DNA from: Tridacna crocea
Taxonomy: Eukaryota > Mollusca > Bivalvia > Cardiida > Cardiidae
Reading direction: 5' to 3'
Assembly (NCBI GenBank): GCA_943736015.1
Contig: OX031071.1
Coordinates: 36,116,619 to 36,180,618 of the forward strand
Length of the DNA: 64,000 nt
Part shown: one piece after another, positions 50,790 through 61,429 of the stretch
Layout of the letters: each line of letters begins with the position of its first letter
Position numbering within the stretch: the first letter of the stretch is position 1
Program-made: the position numbers and the translations under genes
The notes under the pieces: generated by a model
Databases searched by the model: none
Seen by the model: only the letters and a program-made list of their open reading frames with translations
What the model was told of the DNA's origin: nothing

Positions 50790-50862
50790 AAAGAGTATCG
50801 ACTCAGGTCAGCTTGCGCACTCCGCGCAGGCTATCCTGGGTCGAAACTGTTCGCTACTGATC
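50790..50862. mobile_element. PAL3-related palindrome, worn
   Basis: AGTATCGACTCAGGTCAGC TTGCGCAC / GCGCAGGCTATCCTGGGTCG. Confidence 0.7.
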
Positions 50863-50872
50863 AATTTTCTTG

Positions 50873-50985
50873 ATTGATTGTATGGTGTTTAACGGCGTTT
50901 TCATCATCATTTCAACCATATCGCAGCGGCCAGTGCACCAACCCATGCGTTCCTGGAGTTTCTTTCACCAGTGCTTAACAAAATT
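50873..50985 (-). mobile_element. SINE-A tail (minus strand)
   Basis: TTGATTGATTGTATGGTGTT, AACGGCGTTTTCATCATC, CGGCCAGTGCACCAACCCAT and GGAGTTTCTTTCACCAGTGC. Confidence 0.8.
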
Positions 50986-51210
50986 TCCTTGACCATACAA
51001 TCCCAAATTCTAACGACCCTGAGAAAGCAGCCTTTAGAAAACATTGTGGGAAAAGGAGAAAATGCTGGTAACCAGCATTTTCTCCTTTTCCCACAATGTT
51101 TTCTACCCTTCACAAAAACAAATTTCAAATTTTCAGTCACTTTTATTTTGTCGTCTGCAAATGCTTTCGATTTGGACAAGCCCAAAATTTTGTGGTTTGG
51201 TAATGAGTTG
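50986..51210 (-). mobile_element. HP1 hairpin MITE
   Basis: CTTGACCATACAATCCCAAA to GTTTGGTAATGAGTTG; perfect consensus hairpin. It lies between two oppositely oriented SINE-A tails. Confidence 0.87.
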
Positions 51211-51261
51211 AAAAAAAATTATACAAGAGTTTATCCATTCTGCGTTTTATCAACTGAACTC

Positions 51262-51480
51262 TGGGAAAGCAGCCAGTGGCTTGGAAAGAATATTGTGTGG
51301 AGTACTGCTCACAGAAACTCCAGGAAAGCATGGATAGGTGCACTGGCCGCTGCGATATTACTGAAATAATGTTGAAAACGGCGTTAAACACCATACAATC
51401 AATCAATCAATCAATAATCAATCAATCCATCCATCCATCCATCAATCAGTCCAATCAATCAATCAATCAATCGATCAACT
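51262..51480 (+). mobile_element. SINE-A tail with (CAAT)n/(CATC)n end
   Basis: GGGAAAGCAGCCAGTGGCTT, AAGCATGGATAGGTGCACTG, GTTGAAAACGGCGTTAAACA, then CAATCAATCAATC and CATCCATCCATC. Confidence 0.87.
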
Positions 51481-51752
51481 GAACTCAAACAAACAAAAGT
51501 ATTGAAGAAATCGTGAAAATGGCATTAAAACCGTAAATTAAAACTATGCAAAATAAAAAATCTTACCTGACCATTTAACCGTTTAAAAACCAATTCAAAA
51601 CTGAACCAGAAAATTATCCCAACTATGTATACGTCGATTATTAAATATTTTCATGACTACATTCATAAAACAAGATTTTTAAACGACTATGAATAAATTT
51701 CCGATGCAAGATGAATTGACATTATTAGTTACACTCAAGAGCTGAATAATAG

Positions 51753-52845
51753 GCAGTGTGAATCGGAGATCAGACAGCACATTCTGTGCAGTCTGATCTT
51801 GATCTACATTTTTCACAAAAAACTTCATGTGTCTTCAATAGTAATGAAATAACTATAAGCCAAAATACTTCAAAGTACATCTTAAACCTGACAGTGTAGA
51901 TCAGAGATCAGACTGCACGTTCTGTGCAGTCTGATCTTGATCTACACTGTCCATATCAGTCTGATCTGAATCTACACTGTTCAATAAAAAAACTTCTTGT
52001 GTCCTCAATAGTATTAATATAACTTTAAGCCAAAATACTTGAAAATACAACTTAAACCTGACAGTGTAGATCAGAGATCAGACTGCACGTTCTGTGCAGT
52101 CTGATCTTAATCTACACGGACCAGATCAGCTTCTTCAGCCGTCAATTGTAATGAAAAAGCTTACAGCGAACATATTTTTACAAGTTTAGAAGTTTAACTA
52201 CCTTCACTGTTTCACAGCGTTACACAAAATGACGTTTTCTCTCTGTTTCACTATACTTGCATAAACGACTGAAATACCAAGTCTCAATAAATCTCTGGGC
52301 GTAGACAGTCGTCGAGTGGGTTTTCGCTCGTTGTTATTAATTCTTTCGGCTGCTAATGCATGACTAAATACGCCTTTTGCAGACAGTGTAGATTAAGATC
52401 AGACTGCACAGAACGTGCAGTCTGATCTTTGATCTACACTGTCTGTTTGCTAGCTACACATTTTGATGAATAAATCCTTAAAATGACAGTATCATTCCTA
52501 TGTTACTGACTCCGAATGTCCAGTTTATTCATTTAGCATAACAAGAAATGGTTTTTTAACTACTCAATACTCTTTTGCGGGCAGTGTAGGTTCAGATCAG
52601 AGTGCACAGAACGTACAGTCTGATCTTGGATGTACACTCTCTGTTTCCTTGCCAGATATTTTGATTAAAAAAACAGCTTTGATATTGCAATTTATTCATT
52701 CTTAGTTCGGACTGAGAGTGTCTATTTAAACTGATTCAGGATCACGCGGGCTAATCTTCAATGACTCTCTGAGATTTTGCAGACAGTATAGGACAAGATC
52801 AGGCTGCACAGAATGTGCCGTCTCATCTTTGATCAATACCATCTG
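51753..52845. repeat. Cluster of six PAL2 palindromes
   Basis: Hairpins at 51753-51810, 51890-51952, 52060-52122 (loop order CACGTTCTGTG), then 52381-52445, 52578-52643 and 52780-52845 (loop order CACAGAACGTG), plus an extra half-arm at 51957-51981. The second and third come with a shared upstream block (TAAGCCAAAATACTT ... CTTAAACCTG) at about a 170-bp spacing. Confidence 0.9.
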
Positions 52846-52894
52846 ATACAGTAAAGTTTTCGACTTCAAGAAAAAAAGTTGAAATAGCAATTAT

Positions 52895-53176
52895 TTTATA
52901 CCCCCCTCAAAACGAATGTTTTCGGGTGTATACCGGAATCAGCCTGTCTGTCCGTATCCGTCCATCCGTGTGTCCATCTGTGTACAAAATACTAGTAAAT
53001 TTGTGTCGCAAACTCCTCCTACAGTTTTCGTTCAATTGTATTGAAACTTTGCACATATATTGATCATATGTTGCCGATTAGCAAGACACAATTTTCAACT
53101 GTCAACTCTACCTGGTTGAGGAATTATCTTCCCTTGAACTTGACATTTTTTCTCTGTCAAAGGGCTGGAGGGGGTA
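52895..53176 (+). repeat. GTATACCGGAATC-type repeat
   Basis: ATACCCCCCTCAAAACGAAT, GGGTGTATACCGGAATCAGC, CTGTCTGTCCG and ATTGTATTGAAACTTTGCAC; ends GGCTGGAGGGGGTATTAA, so C-rich and G-rich ends are roughly inverted. Confidence 0.7.
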
Positions 53177-53384
53177 TTAACCCACACAATCCCTACTTTT
53201 GACGCCTTTAGAAAACATTGTGGGAAAAGGAGAAAATGCTGGTAACCAGCATTTTCTCCTTTTCCCACAATGTTTTCTACCTTTCACAAGACAAATTTCA
53301 AATTTTGGATCACTTTCATTTTGTCATCGGCAAATGCTTTCGATTTGGACAAGCCTAAAATATTGTCGTTTGGTAATGAGCTAA
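53177..53384 (-). mobile_element. HP1 hairpin MITE
   Basis: TTAACCCACACAATCCCTAC (short left end) to TTGGTAATGAGCTAA, perfect hairpin. Its TTAA coincides with the end of the preceding GGGGGTATTAA repeat. Confidence 0.88.
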
Positions 53385-53462
53385 GTCACATTCAGTGACA
53401 GCTGTAGTTTTTTTTCTTCTGCTCTAAGCTTAGATTTTTATTTAGTATACTCAGATGTAGCA

Positions 53463-53540
53463 GTTTTGTGCAGTCTGATCTTGATCTATACATTGTCCGC
53501 ATAGGGCTCAGTGAATCGTGTTTAGAAGATAAAGAATTAA
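53463..53540 (+). mobile_element. PAL2 right half with extension
   Basis: TTTTGTGCAGTCTGATCTTG, CATTGTCCGCATAGGGCTCAG and GTGAATCGTG; the left arm is missing. Confidence 0.7.
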
Positions 53541-53622
53541 AACTGTAATTGTAAAACCCTCAAAATTTGAAACACATGGTTCATCCTGTCCCATTTATTT
53601 GTAACCAATCCCTGTTTTCTGT

Positions 53623-53853
53623 TTTACCCATTACCACATATTCCCTACTTTTGACGCCCCTGAAAAAGAAGCCTTTTGAAAACATTGTGGGAAAAGGAGA
53701 AAATGCTGGTAACCAGCATTTTCTCCTTTTCCCACAATGTTGTCTTTCCTAATCAATTAACAATTGCACCTTTTGAGCCAGACTGAAATTGTCGTCTGCA
53801 AATGCTTTCAATTAAGACAGAACAAAAATTTTGTAGTCTGGAAAAGAGGTAAG
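53623..53853 (-). mobile_element. HP1 hairpin MITE
   Basis: TTACCCATTACCACATATTC to GTCTGGAAAAGAGGTAA, complete hairpin. Confidence 0.87.
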
Positions 53854-53981
53854 CCCCCACTCCCCGCTGTCCCCCATCCTTCACCCCTTTCCCCATCATT
53901 GTTTTTTTCCCCTCACGAATTTCACTGCATATATATCCCAGAAAAGCTCTTTGAAAAAGGGGCGTTTATTAATTACTTATT

Positions 53982-54256
53982 GATTGACTGACTGATTGTA
54001 TTGGGTTTTAACGCCACTTTAACAGCTAAGGTCATATCATGGCGGTCGGTGAACGCACATGTTTTTCCTGGCTTTCTCACACCGGTACTTATGCTACTTT
54101 CTTTCCAAAGCCACCGACTACTTTTCTCACACGCTTCAGCAGAGGTGAGAGGCGAAAATACGCCGGAAAGAAAGTTCGCTTGAACCGGGTATCGAACTCA
54201 TAACCACCAGATCATGAGTCGGACACACTCACCACTGAGCCACCCGGGCGGGCATA
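53982..54256 (-). mobile_element. SINE-C with 11-bp target duplications
   Basis: AATTACTTATT at 53971-53981 and 54257-54267 flank it. On the minus strand the head reads GCCCGCCCGGGTGGCTCAGT with B box GAGTTCGATACCC. It inserted at the left edge of the following HP1. Confidence 0.9.
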
Positions 54257-54258
54257 AA

Positions 54259-54477
54259 TTACTTATTACCAAACGAAAAAAAAAAGGTTTGTATAGACCG
54301 AAAACATTTACAGACGACAAAATAATAGTGACTTAAATCTGCTTTTTGAAGGGTAGAAAACATTGTGGGGAAAGGGGAAAATGCTGGTTACCAGCATTTT
54401 CTCCTTTTCCCACAATGTTTTCAAAAGGCTTCTATCTCAGTGTCTTCAGAAGTAGGGGTTATGTGGTAATGGGTTAA
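54259..54477 (+). mobile_element. HP1 hairpin MITE
   Basis: ACTTATTACCAAACGAAAAA to GTGGTAATGGGTTAA; one GGGGAAAGGGG change in the left stem. Confidence 0.87.
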
Positions 54478-54665
54478 TTGATTGAAAAGTATTTTACGCC
54501 ACTTTCAACAATATTTCTGTCAAATCACATATTCATAAATTTCCTTGGTTTCACTAGTACTAGGCTAGTGCTCTGAAGTATCTTGCCGAAGGACTCCCTC
54601 ACGAAATCCCGTGGATCAGGCGAGGCTCGAGCCCGGGTCCCCACTGAGCCACGCAGGACTCCGAC
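54478..54665 (-). mobile_element. tRNA-derived SINE-like sequence, diverged
   Basis: TTTTACGCCACTTTCAACAA tail and CTCGAGCCCGGGTCCCCACTGAGCC head-like end (reads GGCTCAGTGGGG on the minus strand). TACTAGGCTAGTGCTC also occurs near 22182. Confidence 0.65.
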
Positions 54666-54682
54666 AATGGGAACATATAGCC

Positions 54683-55543
54683 ATTATCTCCCGCTAGATG
54701 GCATTCTGCATTAATCATCTATCTAATTGGGACATCCTAGGTACAGACTCGGACTACTTTGAAATTCAAACTAAAATCAACGTTTACTGACTAAAACCTA
54801 CCTGGTACGATTCACTCAACTATGATCAGCAGTTTAGAGAAATCTGGAGCTAAAACAGGCCTGATTTTTCTTCAAAACGTATTCATAAAAAACATTTTCT
54901 CCATTGCTACTTTATAGCACGTATTACTGCAATCTCCTCAATATCGGGGAGAGTGATGCGTCATATAAAACAGGTGGAATCCCCGAAGAATATGACATGC
55001 ATAGACAACTCTATGCATCGACCATTTATTAAAACAGCTTCTACACGCTTAGGTAATAGGCTAATAGCTTCGGTATAAGCGCTACTTTTCCCAGGTACAC
55101 GGGGGCGGGTGATACGTCGTAGCAGACAGGTCGAATCTTCGAAGAATATGACATATGACAACGACGGTATAGTACTGGGTTTTAAAGACACTGAGAAACT
55201 ATAGACTCGTTGTCTGCGCATGTCATATTCTTCTATTACGCACCATTCCCCTATATTGGGGGAATTGTAGTAATACGCGCTATAAACTTAGTAGCAATGG
55301 AGAGAATGGCATTTATCAATACGTTTGAAGAAAAATCAGGCCTGTTTTAGCTCCAGATTTCTCTAAACTGCTGATCATAGTTTGATGAATCGCAAGGGCT
55401 AGAGTGTTATCGAGTAAGGATTTTATTTTAGTTTGAAAAGTAACGGTTGTCGCGTAGAAAAGTAGTCCGGTTCTGTACCCAGGATGCTCAAATTAGATAT
55501 TTGTGGATGAGTATTTGTGGAATGCCATCTAGCGAGAGATAAT
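54683..55543. mobile_element. Long-TIR element (arms ~300 bp)
   Basis: ATTATCTCCCGCTAGATGGC at left and GCCATCTAGCGAGAGATAAT at right are inverted. Arms continue through TGATCAGCAGTTTAGAGAAA / TTTCTCTAAACTGCTGATCA and CAGGCCTGATTTTTCTTC / GAAGAAAAATCAGGCCTG to about 54985 and 55215. The centre holds two GAAGAATATGACAT phrases. Confidence 0.88.
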
Positions 55544-55545
55544 GA

Positions 55546-55735
55546 AACTAGACTTCTAAAAACTTTGAGAGGAAGAAAAAATAATGCTGGTAACCAGCAT
55601 TTTTTTTTCTCTTTCCCACTCTTGTTTATCCTTTCTAGAACAAATCACATCATTTCAGTTTGGTCTAGTTTGTCTTCTGTAAAATATTTCAAAATGGAAG
55701 AGATGAAATTTTGTCGTCTGCTACCTACAAAGTCA
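55546..55735 (-). mobile_element. Degenerate HP1
   Basis: AGAGGAAGAAAAAATAATGCTG, GGTAACCAGCATTTTTTTTT, TTTGTCTTCTGTAAAATATT, GAAATTTTGTCGTCTG. Confidence 0.65.
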
Positions 55736-55962
55736 ATCCTTTATCAGATCACAAGTTTCAGGCTGATCTAAATCGAAAGTATTTGCAGACGACAAATTAA
55801 ATGTGGTTCAAAAGAATAAACTTGTCCATCAAAAGAAAAAAAAAAACATTGTGGGAAAAGGAGAAAATGCTGGTTACCAGCATTTTCTCCTTTCCCCACA
55901 ATGTTTTCAAAAACCTCTTTTATCATGTTCTTTAACTTTCGGGAAGCACATGGTAAAGGGGG
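55736..55962 (+). mobile_element. HP1 hairpin MITE
   Basis: CCTTTATCAGATCACAAGTT to ACATGGTAAAGGGG; A-run expansion just before the hairpin (AAAAGAAAAAAAAAAACATT). Confidence 0.8.
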
Positions 55963-56094
55963 TGACAGGAAATTACGTTATGTAAGGCAGTGAAATATGA
56001 GTAGCTTAAATAGATGGATAAACTATTGAAATATATCTGTTTTTTTTTCGCCTCGCAACGTGACTTTGATGGTTTATTGTTATTGTAAATAACT

Positions 56095-56438
56095 GCTTTC
56101 GTTCGTTCGTTCGTTCGTTCGTCCATCTGTTCGTTCGTTCCTTCCTTTCTTCCTTCCTCTCTCTCGCTTTCTTTCTCTCCCCATTCTTTTTCTTCCCTCT
56201 CCATCCCTGTGTATCTGTCTGCCCGTTGGTCTATCTGTATGTATGCATCTTTCTCTCTGACTCCTTCTCTCTCTCTCTCTCTCTACACCTCTGTTGCTCT
56301 ACATTTATTATCTATTTACTCTTCTTCCATCTGTACCTCTCTTTCTCTCTACATTTCTAACTATCTCATTCTACTCTTCTCTGTCTCTTTTCCTCCCTCT
56401 GTTCCCCCACCCCTCTCCCTCTTCCCCCCCCTTCCCCC

Positions 56439-56480
<42 letters not shown>

Positions 56481-56660
56481 TTACCCCTACACCTCTCATT
56501 CTACTATTCTCTATATATCTTCCTCCCTCTATCCCTCTCTCTTCTCTCTGTCTCTCTCTCTCCACCTCTCTCTCTCTACTTTTTGTACCCCTCACTCTAT
56601 TTTTCTCTATCTCTCTTCCTCTCTTCCTCCCTCTGTCCCCCCCTTTTCTCTCTCATAATC
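56095..56660. repeat. Polypyrimidine tract (TTCG, TTCC, CT, C runs)
   Basis: (TTCG)n at 56098-56122, TTCC/TTTC, then CT-rich sequence with long C runs near 56427-56448 and (CT)n at 56449-56476. Plus-strand frames of 149 and 203 aa (Ser/Leu/Pro only) are artefacts. Confidence 0.93.
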
Positions 56661-56770
56661 CATCCTTCTACACCACAATGATTTTTTTCAAACTAAATGA
56701 ACTTCAGTTTCATCCAAATTCGTTTTACTTTATTTTACACAAGAAGCCTTCAAGCTTATTTGCACTATTA

Positions 56771-57018
56771 AAACCCTTTCCCGCACAATGGCGGCTTTTG
56801 ACAACCATAGGAAAGAAGCCTTTTGAAAACATTGTGGGAAAAGGAGAAAATGCTGGTAACCAGCATTTTCTCCTTTTCCCACACTGTTTTCTACCCTGTC
56901 AATAAACAATTGCACCATTTAAGCCACATTAAAATTGTCGTCTGCAAAATTATTCTTTCAATTTGGACAGGGCTAAAATTTGTTCGTCGCCTTCCAAAGA
57001 AAGTCAGATAAGAGTTGA
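56771..57018 (-). mobile_element. HP1 hairpin MITE
   Basis: AAACCCTTTCCCGCACAATG to CAGATAAGAGTT; hairpin complete except CACACTG at one base. Confidence 0.85.
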
Positions 57019-57101
57019 CAGGTGAATAGCATTCTTGAACATGTTGTATAAATAAAGGTGTGTGCACTCGGAGATATGCATTACACATGCATCGGCGACC
57101 C

Positions 57102-57487
57102 TTAACCCTTTACCACACAATCCCAAATTTTAACCCTTTACCAAACAATCCCTAGTTTTTACAACCCTCAGATAGAACCATCTTGAAAACACATTGTGAG
57201 AAAAGGAGAAAATGCTGGTAACCAGCATTTTCTCCTTTTCCCACAAGGTTTTCTACCCTGCTGGAAACAAATTTCAATTTTTGAATAACATTTATTTTGT
57301 CGTCTGCAAATGCTTTCAATTTGGACCGGTCTAAAATTCTGTCGTTTGGTAGAGTTAACGACCCGAAGAAATAAGGGTTTTGAAAGCATTATGTGAAAAG
57401 AGGAAAATGCTGGTAACCAGCATTTTCTCCTTTGTACACATTATTTTCTCCCCTTCCCTAAACAAAGTTCAATCTTTCAGTCACATC
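57102..57487 (-). mobile_element. HP1 host split by another HP1
   Basis: Host parts are 57102-57133 (TTAACCCTTTACCACACAAT CCCAAATTTTAA) and 57359-57487 (CGACCCGAAGAAATAAGG, hairpin AGAGGAAAATGCTGGTAACC / CAGCATTTTCTCC). The host is broken on the right at GTTGTCTGC, where a long-TIR arm begins. Confidence 0.9.
57134..57354 (-). mobile_element. HP1 inserted into the TTAA of another HP1
   Basis: CCCTTTACCAAACAATCCCT to GTTTGGTAGAG lies between TTAA at 57130-57133 and TTAA at 57355-57358. Removing it restores the normal HP1 order CCCAAATTTTAACGACC. Confidence 0.93.
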
Positions 57488-57786
57488 GTTGTCTGCGCAT
57501 GTCATATTCTTCGAAGACTCGATCTGTGTACTATGACGCAGTACTCCCAATACTGGGGGGATTGTAGTAATACGCACTGTAGAGTAGCAATGGAGACAAT
57601 GGCATTTATCAATACGTGCGGAGAAATCAGCTCCAGATTTTTCTAAACTGCTGATTATAGCTGAATGTATCGCACCAGGTGGTGTTTTATTGAGTAAATA
57701 GTTATTTCAGTTTGAATTTTAAAGTAACGGTTGTCGCGTAGAAAAGCAGTCCGGTTCTATACCCAGAATACCAAAATTAGATTGAG
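57487..57786 (+). mobile_element. Single right arm of the long-TIR element
   Basis: TTGTCTGCGCATGTCATATT, GGGGGATTGTAGTAATACGC, TTTTTCTAAACTGCTGATTA and AACGGTTGTCGCGTAGAAAA match 55209-55490. No left arm is present. Confidence 0.83.
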
Positions 57787-58105
57787 AAAGTTGACGTGGA
57801 AAAGACAAGCGAATTTCTGGAATATGAAGTAAATTCATTGGTTGAAAAAGTGTGTCAAAAACAAAAGAGGAAGTTTCCGTGAAAAAGACAGGCGTGAATT
57901 TGCAAAATGGAGCGATTTCATTGGTAGAAAAAGTATGTCAAAAACCAAGGTGCAAGTTTATGTGAGAAAGACAGGGGAATACTCATAAAATGGAGCGATT
58001 TCATTGGTTAAAAATGTGTGTCAAAAACCAAGAAGCAAGTTTATGTGAAAAGGACAGGCGAATACTCGTAATAATAGAGCGATTTCATTGGTTGAAAAAG
58101 TATAT
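57787..58105. repeat. 83-bp tandem repeat (4 units)
   Basis: TTCATTGGTTGAAAAAGT-like blocks at 57834, 57917, 58000 and 58084, each with GTCAAAAACCAAG, AAGTTTATGTGA and AAAGACAGGCGAATA. Confidence 0.9.
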
Positions 58106-58356
58106 GTCAGAATCCTAATTTCTCAGAAACGTTGCATGATGGAAAAAGATAAATAATATAACTTAATTCCTCGGGGATTATCATCCATGAGAAAAAAATA
58201 TGAGTACAAGATAAATCTGTGAAAATTATTCTGACATGGTGTCATGGCAGCGGTAACTAAAACAGAAACACGAGAAATCCCCTACTGATATCATGCCGAG
58301 TATTTATTTTTTTTAATCCTTTTTTTTGACACCAAAGTTGATATTCTATAGCGATT
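58106..58356. other. Short stretch without gene
   Basis: Nothing recognised. Confidence 0.5.
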
Positions 58357-58423
58357 GCGGACAGCGTAGATCAAGATCAGACTGCACATTCTGTGCAGTC
58401 TGATCTTGATCTATACTGTCCGA
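58357..58423 (+). mobile_element. PAL2 palindrome, near perfect
   Basis: GCGGACAGCGTAGATCAAGA / TCTTGATCTATACTGTCCG around GACTGCACATTCTGTGCAGTC. Confidence 0.88.
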
Positions 58424-58764
58424 TATTTGACCTATATAGCTTTGACAGAAAATTGTTTTGGTATTTCTGTAGATCTTTATTCCATAGTTCTTCCGGAAAA
58501 GCCGGGTTTCTTTTCATATTGCGGTAAATAAAATCCCATGAATGTCATAATGACATGTATTTGTTTAGCCCCGTGTGTTGTACATGATAAATTATTTACA
58601 TAGCCTTGGATTGACGAAAACGCACTTTTGGAAGAACTGTGCTTCTTAGAACTGATGTCCAAAAGTTCAAACATAGGAAATGATTACATGAGAACTAAGT
58701 GGCCTTTGCTCATTTGGAACATGTTGCTCTTTGCGTTTTGGACGTGGTGTTGGATGAATTTCAT
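58424..58764. other. Stretch without gene
   Basis: A short plus frame from 58628 enters the downstream CATC tract; its first 50 residues have hydrophobic, Trp-rich sequence but no recognised domain, and I do not call it a gene. Confidence 0.5.
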
Positions 58765-59160
58765 TTATACATCCATTGCTCCATCCATTGCCCTATCCAT
58801 CCATTTATCCATCGTGCTGTCGGGTGAATTTCATCCATCCATCCATCGCTCCATTTATCGCTCCATCCATCCATACATGCATCCATCCATCCAGCCAGCC
58901 AGCCAGCCTGCCTGCCTGCCTGCCATCCATCCATCCATCCATCCATCCAGCCAGCCAGCCAGCCAGACAGCCAGCCTGCCGGTTGGTCGGTCGGTCCGTC
59001 GTTCCGTCAGTCGTTTCCCTCATTCTCTCCAACTATATACCAGTAAATCAATAAGTCAGCTTGTAGCTTGGTTAGTCGGTCGTGTCGGTCGGGTATGTCC
59101 GTCAGATCCTTCAGTCAGTTAGTCGGTCGATCGGTCAATCAATAAGTATGTATCTCTGTC
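58765..59160. repeat. (CATC)n/(CCAG)n/(TGCC)n then (GGTC)n tract
   Basis: CATC blocks with CCAGCCAGCCAG and CTGCCTGCCTGCC, then GGTTGGTCGGTCGGTCCGTC and TTAGTCGGTCGATCGGTC. Confidence 0.93.
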
Positions 59161-59427
59161 AGTCTCACAGAGATTTAGTGAATCGGTCAAATTCCGGACA
59201 AATCAGTGTAGACAAGAGTCCCCAGTAGTGCACCGTACCTCAAGTTGTACTTTTGGGACATAATCACTTATCAAAACTAATACAAAGGAAAATATTTACA
59301 GAAAATAAAAACGTCCTCTTTGAATGAGAATGCAAATATCTCGAGGATTGGCGCGTTTGCTTGTTACAAATAGTTGGTGCAATTCCCATAATTCTTCTAA
59401 AAGCTATGCACTGCATATGTCTTTGTG

Positions 59428-59656
59428 TTAACCCTGTCCCAAACAATCCCTGGTTTTTACAGGTCAGGAATAGAAGCCTTTTGAAAACATTGTGGGAAAA
59501 GGAGAAAATGCTGGTAACCAGCATTTTCTCCTTTTCCCACAATGTTTTCTACCCTGTCTTATAGAAAAATCATCTTTTTAGCAACTGTTAATTTGTCATC
59601 TGCAAAATCCTTTCAATGTGGTCTGGTTCAAAATTTGCCGTTTGGAAAAGGGTTAA
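59428..59656 (-). mobile_element. HP1 hairpin MITE
   Basis: TTAACCCTGTCCCAAACAAT to TTTGGAAAAGGGTTAA, perfect hairpin. Confidence 0.9.
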
Positions 59657-59759
59657 ACAATTTAGACATATCGACATGATTACGTATTTTCCGAACATTT
59701 CTCTAGAAATTCTCGTTACAACTCGGTCAGTTCCGTCAATACATCTAACCCCGTCCGTA

Positions 59760-59978
59760 TTAAACTCTTACTTAAAGACAAAATTTTAGATTGGCTCAAA
59801 TTGAAAACATTTGCAGGCGACAAAATAAAAGTGATTGAAAATTTGAAATTTGTATCGAAGAGGAGAGAAAACATTGTAGGAAAAGGAGGAAATGCTGGTT
59901 ACCAGCATTTTCTCCTTTTCGCACAATGTTTTTAAAAGGCTTCGTTCTCAGGGTCGGCATTGTTTGGTAAAGGGTTAA
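59760..59978 (+). mobile_element. HP1 hairpin MITE
   Basis: TTAAACTCTTACTTAAAGAC to GTTTGGTAAAGGGTTAA; left stem GTAGGAAAAGGAGGAAATG carries two unpaired changes. Confidence 0.87.
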
Positions 59979-60284
59979 AGATGTTTCCGTCTTGGGATAC
60001 TGAATATCTTAAACATGGCGGCATTCATAAAAATCGATTAGTTACGACAATATTCAACCGCCACAATGAAATTATACACATCTATCAACTTGTCGAAGAA
60101 AACGGTCAACGAAAATGGGGGAAACAAGTTAAGAATTAATAAACAACATTTTTGTCGACCGAATTGTACTGAGAATAATTTCGATAAAAATGACCCATTG
60201 TTTCTTTTTTTTTAGGTGAAGCCTGATAAAGATTTTAAAGACTGTTAAGCGTTCCATTACCGGCGATGAAATGTTAAGAAAGAA
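59979..60284. other. Stretch without gene
   Basis: Nothing recognised. Confidence 0.5.
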
Positions 60285-60289
60285 AGTTG

Positions 60290-60323
<34 letters not shown>

Positions 60324-60370
60324 CAGATAGATTAAATATAATTATGACATCGTAAAAGCACTATACGAGC

Positions 60371-60409
<39 letters not shown>

Positions 60410-60556
60410 TATAAAATATAATAATGACATCGTAAAAGCACTTTACGAGCATAGATAGTAGGTAGATAGATAGATAGATAGATAAAATATAATTATGACA
60501 TCGTAAAAGCACTATACGAGCATAGAACGATAGATAGATAGATAGAACGATAGAAC

Positions 60557-60589
<33 letters not shown>

Positions 60590-60625
60590 AATATAATTAT
60601 GACATCGTAAAAGCACTATACGAGC

Positions 60626-60659
<34 letters not shown>

Positions 60660-60697
60660 TAGATATAATTATGACCTTGTAAAAGCACTACACGAGC

Positions 60698-60740
<43 letters not shown>

Positions 60741-60891
60741 TATTAGATATATAAAATATAATTATGACATCGTAAAAGCACTTTACGAGCATAGAAAGTA
60801 GGAAGATAGATAGATAGATAAATAGATAGATAGATATATATAATTATGACATCGTAAAAGCACTATACGATCATAGAACGATAGATAGATC

Positions 60892-60924
<33 letters not shown>

Positions 60925-60960
60925 AATATAATTATGACATCGTAAAAGCTCTATACAAAC

Positions 60961-60999
<39 letters not shown>

Positions 61000-61147
61000 T
61001 AATTATGACATAGTAAAAGCATAGATAGATAGATAGATAGATAGATTAGATATAATTATGACCTCGTAAAAGCACTACACGAGCATGGATAGATAGATAG
61101 ATAGATAGATAGATATAATTATGACATCGTAAAAGCTCTATACAAAC

Positions 61148-61180
<33 letters not shown>

Positions 61181-61215
61181 ATATAATTATGACATCGTAA
61201 AAGCACGATACGAGC

Positions 61216-61257
<42 letters not shown>

Positions 61258-61285
61258 GACATCCTAAAAGCAGTATACGAGCATG
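60285..61285. repeat. Compound array: (GATA)n plus a ~41-bp spacer
   Basis: Runs of GATA (roughly 4 to 11 units) alternate with AAATATAATTATGACATCGT AAAAGCACTATACGAGCAT, about a dozen times. Spacer copies differ by few bases (TAAAAGCACTACACGAGCAT, AAAGCTCTATACAAACAT), while GATA run length varies freely. Confidence 0.95.
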
Positions 61286-61429
61286 AGACCAAATGCACAT
61301 GTTTATGAAATTATGTCTTATTATCTTTTAATCGATCGATTAAATGATTCTCCGGTTAATTCCTCTATAGATTTATCCACTTATTCATTCAATCAATGGA
61401 CTTATTTTAGGTGTCTGCTTATTATTGCA

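Noticed and set aside
56209-56905. Open frames of 149 and 203 aa in the CT-rich tract
   Set aside because: Low-complexity Ser/Leu/Pro sequence; the longer frame runs on into an HP1 hairpin.
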